A stretch of 64,000 nt of DNA, taken from NCBI GenBank assembly GCA_001936135.1, contig CP012811.1, positions 992,001-1,056,000 on the forward strand, given 5' to 3'. This DNA is from Saccharomycopsis fibuligera x Saccharomycopsis cf. fibuligera (lineage: Eukaryota; Ascomycota; Saccharomycetes; Ascoideales; Saccharomycopsidaceae). The translations under genes were made by a program, and so were the position numbers. Positions 38,206 to 49,563 of this stretch are shown piece after piece (the stretch's first letter is position 1; each line of letters starts with the position of its first letter). The notes beneath the pieces were generated by a model that was given only the letters and a program-made list of their open reading frames with translations, was not told the origin of the DNA and did not search any database.

Positions 38206-40188
38206 TGGGATGGGTACTTATTATTGATTTCTTTTTTTTTTTTTGTTGTTATTGATTTGGTAATTTAAATTAATAGGAGTAGAATGGGTATTGTGAATTG
38301 TGAGTTTTAAACGTGGAAAAGACAACTGACTAAAAGCCCATGAGGGATGTATTGTATCAGCAGTTGAACAAGTGATCCAAATGTAAGAGTGATTTTTGAT
38401 ATATATGAAAAATCTAGAAGTGTTAGTAAAATAGCACAAACGCCAAAAATTTCTAAGTTGGGAGCGAAAGCAAAGCAAAAAGTCAAAAATCAAAAGTCGA
38501 AAGTCAAAAGTCAAAAGTCAAGATAAAAAGATAAAAGAACGCGACAGAAACTTACAAAACAGTGGGAAAATTGGTTTTATAAGATGCCCCACTCACTCCA
38601 AGAAGTCAGTAAAGCAGTCACACAACAACTAAGAGGCGAGTAAAAAAAAATGTAAGACAAAGAAAAAAAAAAAAAAAAAAAAGACAAAAAAAGCAAAATA
38701 GTGAAGAAAAGATCAACTCAGGATCTCTGTTTAGCATACAATAGTATAATCGGAGTCGCCGTAAGCTGAGCTACTGGCCACCGTCAGTGTAAGTGCAAGT
38801 ACTACAGCAGGAGTTGGTTACAACGAGTTATAGCCGGCCTCCCAATTACCCATATTGCCTGTAGTTGGCGGCCATTACTAGGGTCTCTTCATGTTGGTTT
38901 CACTACACGGGATATGGTTGATAATCGCCGATCCGTTGATCTGAGACCCCCTGCATTAACATTACATGGTACAATAGTATGCATAATGCGATGCGCAATG
39001 CAACCAGCCATCGGTTTTTCTGCTTTAACTTTAACTCAGTTTGCGTGACACAAATTGCAGCGACTGCAATAGCTAATTACGAGAATGCTAATATGGGGTT
39101 TAGTGTACTATAGCATAGCTAAAGTGATAGACTTGAAGTCTCGATGGCTGGCTGGCTGGAAAATAACGAGGGAGAGAGTGGTTTCATTCCTCTTTGTGTC
39201 TGTTTTACCCAAACAGCCGGCGAAGCAGTTGGCTGGCTGAATGGATGTTGTGGTTCCGCGGTTCTGTGGTACACTTTCACTGGGGAAGGCGGCATTTGGT
39301 GGTAGTGCGGGCTGGCTAAACTTTAAAAATATCTTTACATCAAAAGAGGTACTCAACTCATTTTGACTCAACCCAGGTCAGCGCCAGTCAATTAAAGCAG
39401 TAAAAACAGTGGCTCTATTATATATTGGAAGAATAACTCTGTTGACTTTATAAGGCGCGGGCATAGATCAGACAGGGGGAAGAAAATGAAAAGCCATTAA
39501 CAAGATATAGTTATTTAATTTGCTGACTGGAGTTGCTCGTTAGCTAAAATTTCCCAATCATCATTTCAATTCTGTTGAAGTTTACAAAGTCTATATACAT
39601 CGATTAATAAAACTTTACCGTAGCAAAGCGCCGAGTTTTCAATCACAACCTGAGCATCAAATACTGTTAGGATGTTCAGAAATGGCCAAAAATACCTCGA
39701 AATATATCCTAGTGTAGTTCAGATTAATAATCATTTTTGATTTGCTCTATGTGTGCCAACTATAGAAATGAAATTACAAAATGATAACTGAAAAATGCAA
39801 AAGTAGATTATGTAAAAATTAGGGCAAAGCGAAACGCAATAGCTATATAATAAAACATATATATATATAAACAAAAACGCAAAAAGGGATGAAGAGAAGA
39901 TAAAAGCAAATAACCATGAACAAGGGCACCCGAATGATATCATATCAGACAGATGGCAGATGACGGTGTTAATAAAAACATAATGCAAACAGTAGATAAA
40001 ATCACAAGAGTAATGCCAGATAAGAAACTGAAAAGAAATGATTAATTGAGAAGGGGTTTGTAATGTGGATGATCTGAAAGATCTAGGGAAGTTGAGAATA
40101 CTAGAAATTAACCTTTCATGATTGTAATGGGTTAATAATTCCTCTCTTTTGGTAATAAATTTTGATTGGTGTAGGCTAGAGCTATAAA
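38206..40188. other. Intergenic region between Fig1-like 2 and 3, 2 kb
   Basis: Holds a heptamer array of AAAAGTC type (38476-38522), a 20-A run (38663-38682), a GC-richer part (38750-39350) with three GGCTGGCT words, and nothing coding. An 87-codon frame at 39108-39371 has no usable ATG. Confidence 0.6.
38476..38522. repeat. Short tandem array, AAAAGTC-type unit
   Basis: About six imperfect copies of AAAAGTC upstream of Fig1-like paralogue 2 (about 270-320 bp from its ATG). Confidence 0.85.
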
Positions 40189-40968
40189 TCACACTTTCTC
40201 GTCAAACACCTCTTCGGTAATATCACGAATCAAAGTGCCCACCAAGGCCAAAAATGCAAGTAAAGCAGTAGCCACTAACAATAATCCCACACCAACCCAT
40301 ACAAGCACTCTAGCCACCAAGTTGTATGTAACTTTCATACCATAATAACTATCCACCATGCTCTTCATCAAATGTTTAGCGGTCATGATGTTAGTTTCTT
40401 GCCAAACGGCAGCCACCAAAGTGATAGCAAATCCAAGGAAACAAACCATTGCTGCGTATTTGTACATCCCTGGAGAAGATTGAGGAGAAGCAAAAGCAAA
40501 CATGATCAAAGTAAGGAATGCCACTGCCAAAGCAGCAACAACAACGTAGGGAGTTAAACAATATTTTCTAAACTCACCAGCAGTACCAAGATACAAATTC
40601 ATCAAATCAACGTTAGCTTTGGAAGACATGGAGAAGTTGTTATCGGTAATCAACAAATGAGTTTCGTTGGTACCACAGTTCCAATCAGTGACGGTGTTTA
40701 AGTAGTTGGTTTGAATACAGGAAGCAAAATATCCAACATCAACTTTAAGCTCAGTAAGGGCATCAGCATAATAAACTCCAGAGTTAGCATCACCGCTGTC
40801 AAAAGTTATTTCAAGCAAATGAAAAACCTTGCCATTTTTTGTAGTAGAAGAAATAATTAAAAGAGCGTAAATCACAAGAAATATCACGAGGAAAATAACA
40901 ACGTAATGTCTTGGTCTCACTGATTTGAGCTTAAGTTGTCTGATTTTGGCCCCAAATCCGTTGAACAT
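40189..40968 (-). CDS. Fig1-like four-TM membrane protein, paralogue 3
   Basis: 259 residues. Starts MFNGFGAKIRQ with VRPRHYVVIFLVIF into TM1, as in paralogue 1. The outer loop has GYFASCIQ and WNCGTNE (the WxC motif intact) but lacks the cysteine next to TM1. It is followed by VDLMNLYLGTAGEFRKYCLT leading into TM2, then TM3 and TM4. The tail is short and acidic. All four TMs and the WQETNI block are conserved, so it is likely functional. The gene stands downstream of a 2.8 kb non-coding region that may hold its regulatory sites. Confidence 0.8.
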   Translation of the reverse strand: MFNGFGAKIRQLKLKSVRPRHYVVIFLVIFLVIYALLIISSTTKNGKVFHLLEITFDSGDANSGVYYADALTELKVDVGYFASCIQTNYLNTVTDWNCGTNETHLLITDNNFSMSSKANVDLMNLYLGTAGEFRKYCLTPYVVVAALAVAFLTLIMFAFASPQSSPGMYKYAAMVCFLGFAITLVAAVWQETNIMTAKHLMKSMVDSYYGMKVTYNLVARVLVWVGVGLLLVATALLAFLALVGTLIRDITEEVFDEKV

Positions 40969-43651
40969 GGTGGAATATTATGGTTATTGGTGAAAGTTAT
41001 CGGTGGGTTGATGAAAGGTAAAATGATAATGGGAGTAGATGGTTATGGTAACGGGGGAACAGTAGGGATAGCGGGAATAGTGTGAATGATATGGTATCAG
41101 CAAATAGTTTAGATAAAAAACTTGAGATAAAAAAACCCAAGAAGAAGTTCTGTTCAAAATAAAAATTGGGTTTCCTTCCCCTCGACACACAGCGCCGGCA
41201 GCATTTCACTTTTATATAATTCTGGTGTTTCTTTCTGATTCAAGTTGTGTAATGTCCCCATAAGATAGTGTAAAATAGTGTATCCTAGTAGTTCTGGTGG
41301 GCTCGGTGCTTCGTCTATGTTGGAACAGCCGCCCGCTGCAGGCCACTGCATGCGCCTGTCCCCGTCTAAAAAAAAAAAAAAAAATTCTTCTATCTCATCA
41401 TCGCTATTGTTTCATTTACTCTCACTCTTAGTTCACAACAAGTCTTCCGCTGCAACGTTTGTTAGAAATTTCTAATTCACTGAATCTTTAATACCGGAGA
41501 CGCGACGGTCTATAACCGGCTTCTCAACTAACTAATTCGCTGAGTGAGTGAGTGAGTGATCGGCTTAGACACACCACACCTACTTATTCAATGGCTAAAT
41601 CGCGGTTATTGCAATAGACGTGCAATGCGTACATGGTTAAGCATATGTTATACAACGTACCTATTTTATGTAACATCTTTCATGTAGCATACCGGAACCA
41701 AACCTAGAACTTATCCCCTTTTTGACCTTTGTCGGCAATTGCAATCCACAAGTTGCAAGTCGCAAGTTTACTACTAATTTTCAATGATCCATGTGAGCGC
41801 CACAGAGACAAAGAAAAGCGAAACATCTAGACATCGAGGCAGTTACTCAACCAATTTAATATTACACGGGCCCTTTTGAATGATAGTTGTTATGATGAAT
41901 GTCTCATCATTGAGTGCTTTTTCATATATATGCTAAAAATTCAACTTTTCTCTCGCGATCTATTGTTTCTTGTCATGGGATGCTTGGAACACAATCCATT
42001 CACAGTCTATGATATATAGTCAGCGGCCCACTACCCGAAGGCAGACTGTTATATTATAACCACAGTAACTATTTTCCTTGACTAGTGCGCTCCGTGTAAT
42101 GGATGTTCTTCACAACGTCACACAATTGTGCATCACCACACCGTTAAAATTCTACCTTGGCAGTTCATCGTCGTTCAAGCAAATCTTCAAGACACATAGT
42201 AAAGCTATTGTAAGAAATTTATCACTTCGATTTTCTGACACTCGAGGCTTGTCTTCTTTCCCTCACTAGCAAAACACACATATTCGACAACGTATACCGT
42301 GTTACACTATACAATAGCAGATCTCAAGCAGCTTATTTCGTCACCCTGTATTATCTCACTTTCAATTTCATAGACTGCCATCTTTTAAGTGTTTCAATAT
42401 TATATAAAACAACTTGCTGTCTATGTATAATTTCCATTTAACAGACGCGTCTTCTCGACTTTGTTTGTGTAGCTTTCTTGCCTGAAAATTTGGCGGTTTT
42501 AAAGTATCGTGTCCGGAAAAATAGCTGAACCAATAGCTTCAATATTGGAATCGCAACCCAGTAGTTGTAACAAACAACCAAAGAAGTAATACACAGTCAT
42601 AGAAGTCGGCATTTACATTATAAACTATAGTCTAGTAATTACCAATCAGTGAATTTATAATCATGGCTATAATACACCAGCTAGTTAGCTCACATATATA
42701 TGTGCCCGCTGCACTGAAGCACGATTGTGTACTTAAATTTATATCCACATCGAGTACCAATATACCAAGGATAGGTTCAACGACGCACAATCACATTCAA
42801 CAAGGCTAAGTCAGTTGTACGCTACAACAACCATAGAAACATGCTTACAGATTAAACTAAATGACAAGCAAACATAATTTGATCAAGATAGAGAGACACC
42901 GTCTAGATACATTTATAAACATACTCAGCAAAATCAACAACCTATAAATGAACTTACGTCAAAATTGAACAAAGTGCTTATTTTTAACAGCTTATTTTTT
43001 GAGCTTATAAGATTGGTTGCGGCCCTAGTCATAAACCGGATACTTGTGCTTTAGTGATTGCTCAAGTGATCGTTTATTTCATGTTTTGTTTTTAGTGTCT
43101 CAGAATATATGACGGATGTCTCAGATTTTCTAGGTGCCTCCAATAACTTTAATGCTTTCAGTGCACCAAAACTTTGTTTAGTCTATTTCATATAAGCATA
43201 TAAAGCAATGCTTGATATGATTATGATATTCAAATAAAAGCTTCTTCTTATATTTATGTTATCATTAACCTCAATTCATATAACCAAAAAGGACAAACAA
43301 ACAAAATCGAATATAAACAAGAAAAAAAGCAGACAGATTAATAGCTTCAGTAGATTTTTCGCAAATTGGCAGTACAATAGTTAAACCAAAGAGAAAACAA
43401 CCATGGGTAAAAAAAAAACTTTGTTTTCTACACTGTAAGAACAATTATAATAATTGTAAGAATAACTTAGTAATAATAAATTATGAAAAAAGACAAACTG
43501 TTGAAATAAATATTAGTAATTAGTTGTAGTAAGCAGAATGATAAAGACAAAAAATTATAAAGAAAAAAGTCATAAACAGTAAAACGTAAAAACATAAAAA
43601 CGAAATTAAAGGCAAAACAAAACTCCGATACTCATAAATAAAGCAATTATG

Positions 43652-43685
<34 letters not shown>

Positions 43686-43806
43686 AAAACAAAAACTTAT
43701 TAGTATAATAACATAAAATGTAGACTTTAAAATCCAATCGCCACTAAATGCAACCTCGAACTTTTCAAAATTCAACAAGAGTGCAATCACACCAATCATA
43801 AACCAA
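40969..43806. other. Gene-free stretch, 2.8 kb
   Basis: Upstream of Fig1-like 3 and downstream of the kinesin gene. I see a GAGT microsatellite (41542-41559), a 17-A run (about 41368-41384), a 32-A run (43652-43683) and one ACGCGT (42445-42450), but no gene, tRNA or long inverted repeat. It may be a long promoter or contain an unrecognised non-coding RNA. Confidence 0.55.
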
Positions 43807-46800
43807 TTATCTAAAGCTCTTTCTTAACGGCAACATTGATTTCAATTTTCTTTGTTTTGTCACTTTCCCACTTCCATTTACACCATTTACACCAGTGCTT
43901 AAACTTCTATTATGCCCTGCTTTTTTTGATGGACTGGAAGCATTTTTATTTCTATTTTTATTCGCAACACTAATGCTATTTGAGCTATCATTAGCGGCAT
44001 TACTATTATTGCTATGTTGGGACATTGATGCGCTGTCAAATGTTAACGACCGTTTCAAGGCGCTGCGTTTGAGCCTTTCCTCAATTACCTCAGAACTAAA
44101 ACCATTAGGCTTTTTCTGCAATAAGGTTCTTTTATTTCTGATCAATTGGGTTTGCTGCTGTTGTTGATAAGCTTGCGCTTGCTGGCCGGTTTGTTTAGCA
44201 TGTACTAAGTTGGTTAAAGACTTGGAACGAGGTTTTCCATCACCAGTAAAATTCAACTGTTTTTTAAGACTTGCTGATGGACTTTTGAATGGGTTTTTCA
44301 AATCATCAATTTGGCTATCAGCATCATTATTATTATCACTCTCATTTGCATCACTCATCTGGACATCAACTTGTTTAGGCACCACTTGCTCCGTTATGTC
44401 TCTTAGTGTTCTTGAAATATTGGGCACTTGTTTCAGATTATCCTTACCCATAGGAATAAATCCTTCAGTAAAATTTGGTCTAATTTGTGGGTCATTAGCA
44501 TTGACTCTCGATCTCACTGCTGTTTCTGCTTCATCTTCCTCTTCACCATCACCATGTATTTTGATCAAGTGTTGAAAATTCAATGACTGTTGCTTAAGAG
44601 CATGTATAACTCGTTTAGACGGTGATCTATTAGGAGTGTAAAACTGCCTTATTTGGAAACCATTACTGTTTTCAGGTGACATATTAATAATATTATTATT
44701 GTTTCCATTATTATTGTTATTATTACTATTGTTGAGTGAAAATGTGGAGGAACCATTTTTCAACATGGGAGTCTTTCCAGTAGGCAATGAGTTTTTGTTG
44801 ATTTTATTATTTTCTTGATTCAATTCTTCAATGAGTTTGTTGATGCTATTTACATCATTGGGTAAAACAACAAGTCTGTTTTTGTTCTCTTGGTTTTCAA
44901 GTAGTACATTATTATTGATAGAATCGATATATTCGCCCATATTATTCTTCACAGCAGAAATGTTGTGACTTTCGTCATTTATCAAATGATAATCTTGCAA
45001 TACTTTGCCACGTAGCTCATCAAGCATCGATTCGTAACTTTTGATATTGCCTTGAAGAGCTTCTTGTTCGCGGGCTTTGGAATTAAATTTAATCAATTCA
45101 GATTGTACTTGTAATTGTGCATTACTAGTAGATTCAATAGTTTGTTCCAAATCAGTTGATAGGTTATCAATTTTAGCATTGGTGATTTGAAATTTCTCTT
45201 TGAGTTTATCTTCAGTATTGGCAAATTTTGCCTTGATCAATAAATCAGTTTTATCCTTTTCAGTCTGCACAAGCTCATTATCCTTTTGAAGCAATTCCCT
45301 ATTTTTAGAGATGAATTGTGACGCTATTTTTTCGCGTTGTTGTTGCATGTTTTCGCTAATTAAAGATTTCATTTTATCAATCAATGTACTTTCTTGGGCA
45401 ACTAGTTGTTTTTCAAGGCGTTGTTTATAATCTTCTTGTAAACTTTCAGCGAATTTTTCTGCGTTAAAATATTGACTTTTGATATCATAATTTTTCAATA
45501 ATTGAACAATAATGGATTGATTTTCTTGAATGTCAGAATCAAAGCTAAGCACTGTTCTTTTCAACGCATTTAACTCGTTTTTCACATCTTGACAAGTTTC
45601 GGGAAGCTTAGAGATAAATGCGTTGGCAATTTTTAAAGAAAACTGTTCTGTGTTACTTTGCATCTCATCAAATTCATCATTAATTTTTTTCTTTACCATT
45701 TGCAATTGCTGCACGAAGCTAGTTTCGTCTATGTTCAATAGTTTTACTATAGATTGCTGGAGCTTTTCATTTTCTTGCTTCATTTGATTATTCACCACCT
45801 GCTGAATTTGTGATTTCATAGATTTTTCATTGTCAAGTAAGTAAAAAACGTTTTCATTCATCAAGTCAATAATAGTTTTGAATCTCGAAGAATTTTCAAT
45901 CAAGTTTTGGTGATTTGCTGACTGTCTATCAATTTTTTCATACAAATTTGTTATAATTTTGTGGAGATTTTCTACCTCAAAATTCTTCTTGCTTATGCTT
46001 AGATTAGATTCTTGCAATTGATTATGCAATGATTCAATTTTACGCTGCATCATTTCAGTTTTAGATTTGTATTCATTGTTTTCGGTTTTCAAATTTTCGA
46101 TTTCGCTTTGAATTTCATTGTAATTAGACTCGTCCAAATAAATACCGTTCTTCATCCTCGTTGCGTTTAAATCTGCCTTGAGTTTTGATAATTCAAATCC
46201 AAGCTCTTTTACTAGCAAATTTTTCATCACTAGTGTACCTATCTGAGGCTTGTTTTTAATATTTTTGGCCTTGCTAGCGTATTGCAACGTGCTAAGAGTT
46301 TCTTCACAGTTCATTTTTGCTGGAGATATATTTGCAATAAGCACAGTCTTGGTTTTTCCGCCTAATGAATCTTGCAAAAGTCGCGTTAATTTGGATTCTC
46401 TGTATGGTATATGGGCCTCGCTATCCACTAAGCCATTAATGACTCTGCCAAGGGTAAGCAAGCTTTGATTAATAGAGCCTGCTTCTCTAGCTCGCTGATT
46501 TAACGCCCCAGAACGACCAATGTTTTCGGAACCGGCAAGATCTACTAAGTTGAATTTGGAGATTCTAAACTGTTTGATTTGGTTGCCAGGACCTACCACT
46601 TCTTGTTTGAATAGATTGATAGTGAAAATTGTATGTGATCGACTAGAAACATCATTCATCTTTGTAGCCGCTACCTGCCTTTTATTTATACCTCGCTGTA
46701 ATAGTCTCATTCCATGCTCTGCATCCTTTAACACAACTTCTTCCAAGTTTTGAGTAGTAATTGTACACTTATTCATCACACTATTATTGCTATTACTATT

Positions 46801-47421
46801 ATTACCGTTGTTATTGTTACTGCCACTGCTATTGTTACCGCTATTTTGCTCAAAGATACGCAACTTTTTGGAATCATCCACCGCAAACAAATCACGTAGT
46901 TCTTCATTATACAACTCCAAAAAAGAACATTTGATAAGAAAATCAGCATCAGCCTGTAAACAGTTTAAAGTATCAAACAAAGTGTACAAGATTCGAGGAA
47001 TAATTCCAGCATTGGGACTGAATGATCTAGTAGTTGCGTCTATTCTCTCATCACCATGCATAGTGTATGTCTTACCGGTTCCTGTTTGACCATAAGCAAA
47101 CATTGTGCAGTTATAACCTTTAAGAAATTCTTTGAATAAAGGCTCAGCAGTTTCTTGGAAAAATTGCGACTGGTCGGTTTCTGGGCCATATACTTTGTCA
47201 ACAGTGAATGTTCTTGATGATATGTCACCAGCGATTCCGGTTTCGTTGGTGGTATTTATACTGATTTCACCATTATTACTCACGCTGTTGTTGTTACTAT
47301 TGCTATTGTCTTTGGTATTTGGTATCTTCACAATCACTGACGATTTTGCATGGACCTCTTGTTTGTTGCGACCTCGGCATCTTACAATAACGTTGATATT
47401 AGCATGGTCCTCGGTGTTCAT
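43807..47421 (-). CDS. KIP1: Kinesin-5 (BimC/Cin8/Kip1 type) mitotic motor
   Basis: The motor domain at the N-terminus starts NINVIVRCRGRNKQE, the kinesin-5 hallmark, with P-loop GQTGTGKT (about residues 111-118 from this start), switch I SSRSH and switch II DLAGSENIGRSGA. A long coiled-coil stalk follows, and the tail has CDK-type sites (GKTPMLKNG, TPNRSPSKR) and Asn-rich inserts. Kinesin-5 tetramers slide antiparallel spindle microtubules apart. The start is set at the ATG at 47421 (MNTEDHANINVIVRC), giving 1204 residues. The frame is open for 35 more codons, but that extension begins with GTG and has a stop close upstream. Candida species have a single kinesin-5, called Kip1. Confidence 0.93.
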   Translation of the reverse strand: MNTEDHANINVIVRCRGRNKQEVHAKSSVIVKIPNTKDNSNSNNNSVSNNGEISINTTNETGIAGDISSRTFTVDKVYGPETDQSQFFQETAEPLFKEFLKGYNCTMFAYGQTGTGKTYTMHGDERIDATTRSFSPNAGIIPRILYTLFDTLNCLQADADFLIKCSFLELYNEELRDLFAVDDSKKLRIFEQNSGNNSSGSNNNNGNNSNSNNSVMNKCTITTQNLEEVVLKDAEHGMRLLQRGINKRQVAATKMNDVSSRSHTIFTINLFKQEVVGPGNQIKQFRISKFNLVDLAGSENIGRSGALNQRAREAGSINQSLLTLGRVINGLVDSEAHIPYRESKLTRLLQDSLGGKTKTVLIANISPAKMNCEETLSTLQYASKAKNIKNKPQIGTLVMKNLLVKELGFELSKLKADLNATRMKNGIYLDESNYNEIQSEIENLKTENNEYKSKTEMMQRKIESLHNQLQESNLSISKKNFEVENLHKIITNLYEKIDRQSANHQNLIENSSRFKTIIDLMNENVFYLLDNEKSMKSQIQQVVNNQMKQENEKLQQSIVKLLNIDETSFVQQLQMVKKKINDEFDEMQSNTEQFSLKIANAFISKLPETCQDVKNELNALKRTVLSFDSDIQENQSIIVQLLKNYDIKSQYFNAEKFAESLQEDYKQRLEKQLVAQESTLIDKMKSLISENMQQQREKIASQFISKNRELLQKDNELVQTEKDKTDLLIKAKFANTEDKLKEKFQITNAKIDNLSTDLEQTIESTSNAQLQVQSELIKFNSKAREQEALQGNIKSYESMLDELRGKVLQDYHLINDESHNISAVKNNMGEYIDSINNNVLLENQENKNRLVVLPNDVNSINKLIEELNQENNKINKNSLPTGKTPMLKNGSSTFSLNNSNNNNNNGNNNNIINMSPENSNGFQIRQFYTPNRSPSKRVIHALKQQSLNFQHLIKIHGDGEEEDEAETAVRSRVNANDPQIRPNFTEGFIPMGKDNLKQVPNISRTLRDITEQVVPKQVDVQMSDANESDNNNDADSQIDDLKNPFKSPSASLKKQLNFTGDGKPRSKSLTNLVHAKQTGQQAQAYQQQQQTQLIRNKRTLLQKKPNGFSSEVIEERLKRSALKRSLTFDSASMSQHSNNSNAANDSSNSISVANKNRNKNASSPSKKAGHNRSLSTGVNGVNGSGKVTKQRKLKSMLPLRKSFR

Positions 47422-47883
47422 AGTAGTTTTCAGTGTGCGCCCTTCTTGTACGTTGTGCTCTTCAACTTTGCCGTATCTCTGCTCTATCCTTTTATAGTTG
47501 AGTCGTTGTTCTTTGATAGCCGCCACTTTTTTCTCACTGAGTTAATATATAAATGCTATTATTAGGCAGCAGGATGACTGGGCTAATGACGTCTTGTTTG
47601 CTGGTTCTCTGTATCTTCTTGTGTATAAAACACTTTTCTTTACCTGATTTGATTTTCGAATGTAAACAAATAAACAAAAACAAAAAATCAAAATAATGCG
47701 CGTGTGTTTAGATACATGCGTGTCAAGGCATATACTTACATAACTTTGCAAAAAATTAACAAGTCGCTTAATTACAAAGAAAAACCAAAACTTTTCATTA
47801 GACAATAGAAAACAGAGAACTAAAAAGACAAATGCTTTCTATAAAAAGGGTACGGATCCATAGGAGTATAGTAAAAGCACACT
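47422..47883. other. Intergenic region, KIP1 promoter side
   Basis: 462 bp between the KIP1 start and the AP-2 mu stop codon. No gene; no clear MluI box. Confidence 0.6.
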
Positions 47884-49563
47884 TCAGTACCTAATTTCGT
47901 AAGTGCCTGCCTTTGATAAGTACTTCACCCACTTGACCGTAGAATAATTAGACTTCTCCACAATTTTCAAATACCGTACTACTAACCCAGAGCATGAGAA
48001 AGTATCAAGATTAAAATTCAAAATCATTGGTGGTCTGGACCACCCCAAAATGTTCAGTGACATCACCGGCGATTTCAATCCATCCATAGATGGTGTCGAG
48101 TTAAGTAGCTTGTCAGCATTAGTGACTGAAGTTATGCTTCCCGGCACTATATCTACAAAACCTTGTAATGTTGCATCGTACTGTCCATGAAACTTATTAA
48201 ATCGCCAGAAAATTGCTCCTTCCTCACTAGAAAATTTTGCCTTGCCACCAGTGGCTTCAAGGTTAGCTTTGATTGACCCGGGTGGCACTGGTACTTTGAG
48301 CACCACGTTAAAAGCAACAAGTTTTGGTGGGAACAACGATCGAATGGATATATTGAAATTCATCAAGCTTTTACCGGCTTCTTCCACTTTCGGGGCCACT
48401 AAAAATGGTAGATTCACATTTTCCGAAGCTCTGTACTTCATAAGTTCAAATTCTCCATCTGGCGGGATGAATCGAATTAGTCTATCAGAATCAAACTTAT
48501 CAAGCTGTACAGATTGATGAAACTTGCAGTCTTCCAAAACTACTGTTCCAGCAGCCGCTTGAGGAATCGCCTTCGGATTTTTCACGTCATATTCTTGTAA
48601 GAAATTTTTAGCGTCTCTCTCACTAACAATCAAACTATCATTGAAACCAAAGTTGCACACCGGCATGCCAGAAAGCTTAGTTTTCATTTGAATGTGGCCG
48701 TCAACATAGGATTTTAAGATAGTTCCATTAGCAGTCATGAGTACATTGATTTCTTCTTTGATATCTAGATATACTTGATTTTTTCTATACTTGATACCAT
48801 GTCGTCTCCAAGCAACTTCATCACCTTCATCACCATGTATTAGTGTACTGTTACTGCTTCCCCTGCGCCCAATATCCGGACTTCGTAGAATACTCGAAAG
48901 ATTACTGTTGCCGTTGCCGCTATTATTGTTAAAGGTACTGTTACTATTACTGCCACTGACTTTTCCCAATAAAGAACTGCTGTTGCCACTGTTTCCACTT
49001 CCATTAAGAGGCTGTGTAAGAAACGGCAGCAAAACCCCAGCTTCCATATTCTGAGGATATCCAAAATCTAGCACCTGGTCCACTATTTCATAAATTATAA
49101 TAAAATTATTGACAACGTCGTCTTCTGTAAGCACCACATTGCCATTGCCACTACCGCCACTGCCACTGCCACTGTTGCTGCTACCACTAACACCACCAGC
49201 GGCACCGGAAACTATTTTTGCAACCTCATTCACCGGAGTAGAATCATTGGTGCCAATATTTCCACCATTGTTTTTCTTCACTGAACCAAACTGCGTTTCT
49301 AAAAGATGTTTGAGTTTGTAAAGGTACTCGAACACAATGGCAGCATCTTGGTTGGACCGTGTCACTGCCACGTACCAGAGGCCCTCGCCCTTGATGTGGA
49401 GAAATGTGGTAGAACCCAACGTCAAGACCGGGGACCGCACCTGGGGACTGGCAATGACCTGGATACGAAAAACATCGGAGATGTTTCGGCGGATATTGTC
49501 GCGGAAAAGTCTGGATATTAGTACATCGCCCTTGCGATTGAATATAAAGAAAGCGGTGATCAT
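47884..49563 (-). CDS. APM4: AP-2 clathrin adaptor mu subunit
   Basis: From the ATG at 49563 (MITAFFIFNRKGDVLISRLF) the product is 559 residues. It has a longin-like N-terminal domain (about 1-140, with VRSPVLTLGSTTFLHIK), a Gly/Ser/Asn-rich linker, and a mu-homology domain (about 265-559) that would bind YxxPhi sorting signals. The VRSPV motif matches AP-2 mu and not AP-1 or AP-3 mu. AP-2 acts in endocytosis at the plasma membrane. The frame goes 24 codons further upstream, but from a TTG and with residues not found in the family. It is divergent with the H2A.Z gene. The linker (SNSGSGSGGSGNGN and SNSTFNNNSGNG) is longer than in most relatives. Confidence 0.9.
   Translation of the reverse strand: MITAFFIFNRKGDVLISRLFRDNIRRNISDVFRIQVIASPQVRSPVLTLGSTTFLHIKGEGLWYVAVTRSNQDAAIVFEYLYKLKHLLETQFGSVKKNNGGNIGTNDSTPVNEVAKIVSGAAGGVSGSSNSGSGSGGSGNGNVVLTEDDVVNNFIIIYEIVDQVLDFGYPQNMEAGVLLPFLTQPLNGSGNSGNSSSLLGKVSGSNSNSTFNNNSGNGNSNLSSILRSPDIGRRGSSNSTLIHGDEGDEVAWRRHGIKYRKNQVYLDIKEEINVLMTANGTILKSYVDGHIQMKTKLSGMPVCNFGFNDSLIVSERDAKNFLQEYDVKNPKAIPQAAAGTVVLEDCKFHQSVQLDKFDSDRLIRFIPPDGEFELMKYRASENVNLPFLVAPKVEEAGKSLMNFNISIRSLFPPKLVAFNVVLKVPVPPGSIKANLEATGGKAKFSSEEGAIFWRFNKFHGQYDATLQGFVDIVPGSITSVTNADKLLNSTPSMDGLKSPVMSLNILGWSRPPMILNFNLDTFSCSGLVVRYLKIVEKSNYSTVKWVKYLSKAGTYEIRY

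Noticed and set aside
39108-39371. 87-codon frame in the gap between Fig1-like 2 and 3
   Set aside because: Begins at TTG with no ATG until its last few codons, and has no recognisable domain.
47422-47526. 35-residue extension of kinesin-5
   Set aside because: Begins at GTG with an in-frame stop close upstream. A 5' exon cannot be ruled out, but nothing supports it.
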